A stretch of 64,000 nucleotides of DNA. Source: Clostridium_AD sp050717635. GTDB taxonomy: Bacteria; Bacillota; Clostridia; Clostridiales; Clostridiaceae. The position numbers and the translations under genes are program-made. The DNA lies in the NCBI RefSeq assembly GCF_050717635.1, contig NZ_JBOITO010000002.1, forward strand, positions 1 to 64,000, read 5' to 3'. The notes under the pieces were generated by a model. The model saw nothing but the letters and a program-made list of their open reading frames with translations. It did not search any database and was not told the origin of the DNA. Positions 60,685 through 64,000 of the stretch are shown here, piece after piece (within the stretch, counting starts at the first letter, position 1; the number at the start of each line of letters is the position of its first letter).

Positions 60685-62409
60685 ATGAAATCCAGTAAAA
60701 CTAAAAGTTTAATTCAAATAGCTACAAGTAGAAAAAAAGCTGATTTAGTAATTGAAAATTGTAATGTGGTTAATGTATTTTCGCAAGAAATCATATATGG
60801 TAAATTAGCTATTAGTGATGGTGTATTTATTGGTATTGGTGATTATGAAGGCAAAGAGGTAATTGACGGTGAAGGGAAATATATAGTTCCTGGGTTAATT
60901 GATTCTCATGTGCATATAGAGTCATCTATGGGTTCACCATATCAATTTGCAAGAGCAGTCTTACCTAGAGGAACCACAACGGTTATCTCTGATTGCCACG
61001 AAATAGCAAATGTTAAAGGACTTTCTGGAATAAAATATATGATTGAGTCTAGTGAAAATCTACCACTTGATGTATATATTATGTTACCATCTTGCGTTCC
61101 AGCTACGAATTTTGAAACATCGGGGGCTATTCTTGAAGCAAAAGATTTAGAAGAACTTATGAAGCATGAAAGAGTTTTGGGTTTAGGAGAACTTATGAAT
61201 TATCAAGGAGTTGTTTTTACAGATGAAGGTATTCTTAAAAAACTTGAACTAACTGATGATTACCATAAAATAGTAGATGGTCATGGACCTATTATTAAAG
61301 AAAAAGAATTAAATGCTTATTCTTTAGCTGGAGTTAAAACAGACCACGAATGTAGCAACCATAAAGAGGTATTAGATAGACTTAGAAATGGTATTTATGT
61401 TGCAATAAGAGAAGGATCGGCAGCGAAGAATCTATTAGATTTAGTTGGAGCAGTAAATTCCTTTAATGAGCGAAGATTTACTTTTTGCACAGATGATAGA
61501 CACCCTACGGACATCTTAAAAGAAGGGCATATAGACAACAACATTAGGCTTGCTATTAGAGCGGGGGTGAGTCCTATTACTGCCATTAGAATGGCAACAC
61601 TTAATTCAGCGGAATGTTATAATCTTAAAAAACTTGGAGCTATTGCTCCGGGGTATATAGCAGATTTTATAATAGTTGATAATTTATCAGACTTTAATGT
61701 ATTAAAAACTTTTAAAAAAGGAAAACAAATAAAAGATGATTGGTATAAAGATATAGCGGAAGATAAGAAACTTTTAGAAACTGTATCTAACAGTGTTAAT
61801 ATAAAAGACTTTTCGAAGGATGATTTAAAGTTAAAAGTTACATCTAACACTGCAAAAGTTATCAAAATTATGGATCATAGTCTTTTTACGAAGAATGTAG
61901 CTAGGCAAGTAAAAGTAGATGAAAATGGATTTTATATATATGATGAAGCAGTTGATATACTTCCTATTTATGTATTTGAAAGACATAGTGGTACTGGCAA
62001 TATCGGTAAGGGTTTAATTGAAGGGTATGGTCTTAAAAATGGAGCAATTGCATCAACGATAGCACATGATTCCCATAACTTAATAGTAATAGGCGATAAT
62101 CCTACCAATGTTAAAATAGCTGTAGAAAAGATAATAGAAATTGGCGGAGGTCTTGTTATTGTTGTAGACGGTGAGGTCAAAGGATATTTACCACTAGATA
62201 TTGCAGGTATTATGTCTTCAGAGGATTTAGAAACTGTATCAAAAGGACATGAAAAACTTAATAAAATAGCTATGGAAGAACTTAACATTAATGAAAGTGT
62301 TAATGCTTTTATGACTTTAGCTTTCATGGCATTACCGGTTATCCCTGAACTAAAGATTACTGATAGAGGACTCTTTGATGTAATTAAATTTAAGCATACT
62401 GATTTGTAA
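60685..62409 (+). CDS. ade: Adenine deaminase, copy 2
   Basis: The 574-residue enzyme converts adenine to hypoxanthine. It shows GLIDSHVHIESSMGSPYQFARAVLPRGTTTVISDCHE at the metal site, CVPATNFETSGA, LGELMNYQGVVF, DGHGPIIKEKELNAY and TDDRHP, and ends with the adenine-deaminase C-terminal domain (STIAHDSHNLIVIGDN). It has a GGGAGGA site and lies 37 bases after the permease gene. Unlike the solitary copy at 27184 it belongs to the purine cluster and is probably inducible. Confidence 0.93.
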   Translation: MKSSKTKSLIQIATSRKKADLVIENCNVVNVFSQEIIYGKLAISDGVFIGIGDYEGKEVIDGEGKYIVPGLIDSHVHIESSMGSPYQFARAVLPRGTTTVISDCHEIANVKGLSGIKYMIESSENLPLDVYIMLPSCVPATNFETSGAILEAKDLEELMKHERVLGLGELMNYQGVVFTDEGILKKLELTDDYHKIVDGHGPIIKEKELNAYSLAGVKTDHECSNHKEVLDRLRNGIYVAIREGSAAKNLLDLVGAVNSFNERRFTFCTDDRHPTDILKEGHIDNNIRLAIRAGVSPITAIRMATLNSAECYNLKKLGAIAPGYIADFIIVDNLSDFNVLKTFKKGKQIKDDWYKDIAEDKKLLETVSNSVNIKDFSKDDLKLKVTSNTAKVIKIMDHSLFTKNVARQVKVDENGFYIYDEAVDILPIYVFERHSGTGNIGKGLIEGYGLKNGAIASTIAHDSHNLIVIGDNPTNVKIAVEKIIEIGGGLVIVVDGEVKGYLPLDIAGIMSSEDLETVSKGHEKLNKIAMEELNINESVNAFMTLAFMALPVIPELKITDRGLFDVIKFKHTDL

Positions 62410-62470
62410 TTAATAATTATTATTGACGCATTTTTTTAAGGATGATATAATTGTTTTAAAGGAGATGCTT

Positions 62471-63829
62471 ATGAAGAATTCAATCCTTTTAAAGAACATT
62501 AAATATTTAGTGACTTGTGATGATGAGGACAACGTATTTCAAAATATAAATTTATTTATTGAAAATGGCGAAATTAAATATATTGGTAGCGAAGTTAAAC
62601 CAGCCCATGAGATTATAGATGCAACAAATATGGTAGTGTATCCAGGTCTTATAAATACACACCATCATCTTTATCAATACTTTAGTAGAAATATTCCAGA
62701 AGTTCAAAATATGGAATTATTCCCATGGCTAAGATATTTGTATGAGATTTGGAAAAATGTAAACAGTGATGTTATTATGTACAGTTCCCTTTGTGGAATG
62801 GGTGAACTTTTAAAGACAGGATGTACAACATGCTTTGACCACCACTATGTATTTCCTAAAAACCAAAGTGGGCTAATAGAGACACAGTTCGAAGCGGCGC
62901 AAAGGCTTGGAATAAGAATGTATGCATCTAGAGGTAGTATGTCTCTAAGCATTAAGGATGGTGGACTTCCACCGGATTCAGTGGTTCAAACTGTTGACGA
63001 GATTTTAAAAAATAGTGAGGCATTGGTTAAAAAATTCCATGACAAAAATCGTTTTGCAATGAGGCAGGTTGCATTTGCTCCTTGTTCACCATTTAGTGTC
63101 ACTGGAGATTTAATGCGTGAATCAGCAAAACTTGCTAGAAAACTTGGGGTTAGACTCCACACACATCTTGCAGAAACAGTAGATGAAGAAAATTTTACTA
63201 TGGAAAAATTCAACATGCGCCCTCTTGAGTACATGGAAAGTTTGGGATGGCTCGGCTCTGATGTGTGGCTTGCACATGGTATTCACTTTAATGATGATGA
63301 AATAAAATTACTTGCAAGTACTGGTACAGGCATTGCTCATTGTCCCATATCCAACATGAAATTGTCCTCAGGAATTGCAAAGATTCCCCAAATGCTAAAG
63401 TGCAAAGTACCTGTTGGTCTTGGAGTTGATGGAAGCGCAAGCAATGATGGATCAAATATGCTAGAAGAGATGAGAGTTGCATTTTTACTGCATAGATTAA
63501 ACTCAGGTAAAAGTGCTCCCACAGCTTATGATATACTTAAAATGGCTACTAGAGGAAGTGCGAAAGTACTTGGACGCTCAGATATTGGTAAGTTATCGGT
63601 TGGAATGGCAGGGGATTTATTTATGATAAACCTTAACCGTCTAGAACTTATAGGGGCAGATTTAGACCCTAAATCATTTCTTGGTACTGTAGGCTTTAAA
63701 GGAAATGTTGATTATACTATTGTAAACGGTGTGATTGCTGTAAAAGATGGTAAACTGGTGAACATTGATGAAGAAAAGATCTATTATGAAGGTAATATTG
63801 TTGCAAAGAAATTTAATGAAAATTTATAA
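62471..63829 (+). CDS. 8-Oxoguanine/guanine-type deaminase
   Basis: ATG 62471 after AAAGGAGA gives 452 residues. It is an amidohydrolase of the guanine/8-oxoguanine deaminase group. Metal-site motifs are PGLINTHHHLYQYFSRNIPE, CTTCFDHHYVFPK, RLHTHLAETVDEE, VWLAHGIHFND and GLGVDGSASNDGSNMLEEMR. The HHHLYQ variant and YVFP are typical of 8-oxoguanine deaminases rather than classical guanine deaminase. It produces urate or xanthine plus ammonia. It lies between adenine deaminase and a xanthine dehydrogenase gene. Confidence 0.88.
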   Translation: MKNSILLKNIKYLVTCDDEDNVFQNINLFIENGEIKYIGSEVKPAHEIIDATNMVVYPGLINTHHHLYQYFSRNIPEVQNMELFPWLRYLYEIWKNVNSDVIMYSSLCGMGELLKTGCTTCFDHHYVFPKNQSGLIETQFEAAQRLGIRMYASRGSMSLSIKDGGLPPDSVVQTVDEILKNSEALVKKFHDKNRFAMRQVAFAPCSPFSVTGDLMRESAKLARKLGVRLHTHLAETVDEENFTMEKFNMRPLEYMESLGWLGSDVWLAHGIHFNDDEIKLLASTGTGIAHCPISNMKLSSGIAKIPQMLKCKVPVGLGVDGSASNDGSNMLEEMRVAFLLHRLNSGKSAPTAYDILKMATRGSAKVLGRSDIGKLSVGMAGDLFMINLNRLELIGADLDPKSFLGTVGFKGNVDYTIVNGVIAVKDGKLVNIDEEKIYYEGNIVAKKFNENL

Positions 63830-63863
63830 TAGAAGTTTTGATTACTATATAAGGAGGAACAAT

Positions 63864-64000
63864 ATGAGTATTGGAAAGAGTATTAAAAGAGTCGATGCCT
63901 TTGATAAAGTAACTGGACGTGCACAGTTTACAGATGATTTTAAGTTGAGTAATTGTCTTGTTGCTAAAATTATGCATAGTACTATTGCAAATGGCCTTGT
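63864..64000 (+). CDS. Xanthine dehydrogenase molybdenum subunit, start only
   Basis: The first 45 residues are visible before the window ends. They read SIGKSIKRVDAFDKVTGRAQFTDDFKLSNCLVAKIMHSTIANGL, which matches the very N-terminus of the large molybdopterin-binding subunit of xanthine dehydrogenase (RxDAxxKVTGxAxYxxD pattern). An AAGGAGGAA site precedes it. It would oxidise hypoxanthine or xanthine and completes the purine route here. Confidence 0.75.
   Translation, partial: MSIGKSIKRVDAFDKVTGRAQFTDDFKLSNCLVAKIMHSTIANGL

Overview
The DNA is AT-rich (well below 35% GC by eye) and its gene content is that of a strictly anaerobic, spore-forming Clostridium-type Firmicute. Indicators are a Spo0E-like sporulation phosphatase, a [FeFe] hydrogenase set with the maturase HydF, clostridial thiolase, two GltS glutamate carriers, a purine-fermentation cluster and strong AGGAGG ribosome binding sites. 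No rRNA, tRNA or CRISPR array was seen. Species cannot be fixed from the sequence alone.

Region 1 (1 to about 16,300) is a mosaic of decayed and accessory DNA. It holds a 5'-truncated sorbitol/sorbose-type dehydrogenase, an IS1182 relic, a PemK/MazF-type toxin-antitoxin pair, three generations of a duplicated ECF sigma factor with stunted anti-sigma partners, a Spo0E-like gene, a frameshifted response regulator, an intact MarR-controlled redox operon, an odd aldo/keto-reductase-like protein, a peptide deformylase, a RhuM gene and an IS3 relic. Through this runs a repeated signature: five copies of the 3' tail of the tmRNA gene ssrA (about 1698, 2583, 7016, 13333, 15217), most followed by a terminator-like hairpin. 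The copy at 13,089-13,333 is the whole 3' half of tmRNA without its 5' half. This looks like a site used repeatedly by elements that integrate at ssrA, whose integrases are now gone.

Region 2 (16,400-31,000) carries an ABC exporter, a DNA-alkylation repair methyltransferase, a broken PadR gene, a glutamate permease (gltS) with a sigma-54 promoter and an adjacent NtrC-type two-component system, cardiolipin synthase, a HAD phosphatase, adenine deaminase, and a macro-domain plus von Willebrand A pair.

Region 3 (31,000-42,800) has a wall-polymer transferase and flippase, a PpaX-like phosphatase, and a regulatory operon (soluble histidine kinase, TPR protein, GlnK/GlnL-type two-component system) leading into a second gltS. 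It ends with thiolase and a frameshifted phosphatidylserine synthase.

Region 4 (42,800-52,500) is the hydrogen-metabolism block. On the plus strand are hydF, a [2Fe-2S] protein, a PAS-containing sensory [FeFe] hydrogenase and a SpoIIE/PP2C-type phosphatase. Converging on them is the minus-strand operon for a trimeric NAD-linked, probably electron-bifurcating hydrogenase. Region 5 (52,800-64,000) has a chemoreceptor, a copper-chaperone-like protein, a phosphodiesterase, an unknown protein with a nuclease-like motif, a DMT exporter and a 2-hydroxyacid dehydrogenase. It closes with a purine catabolism cluster: a YheO-type regulator divergent from nucleobase permease, adenine deaminase, 8-oxoguanine/guanine deaminase and the start of a xanthine dehydrogenase molybdenum subunit cut by the window edge.
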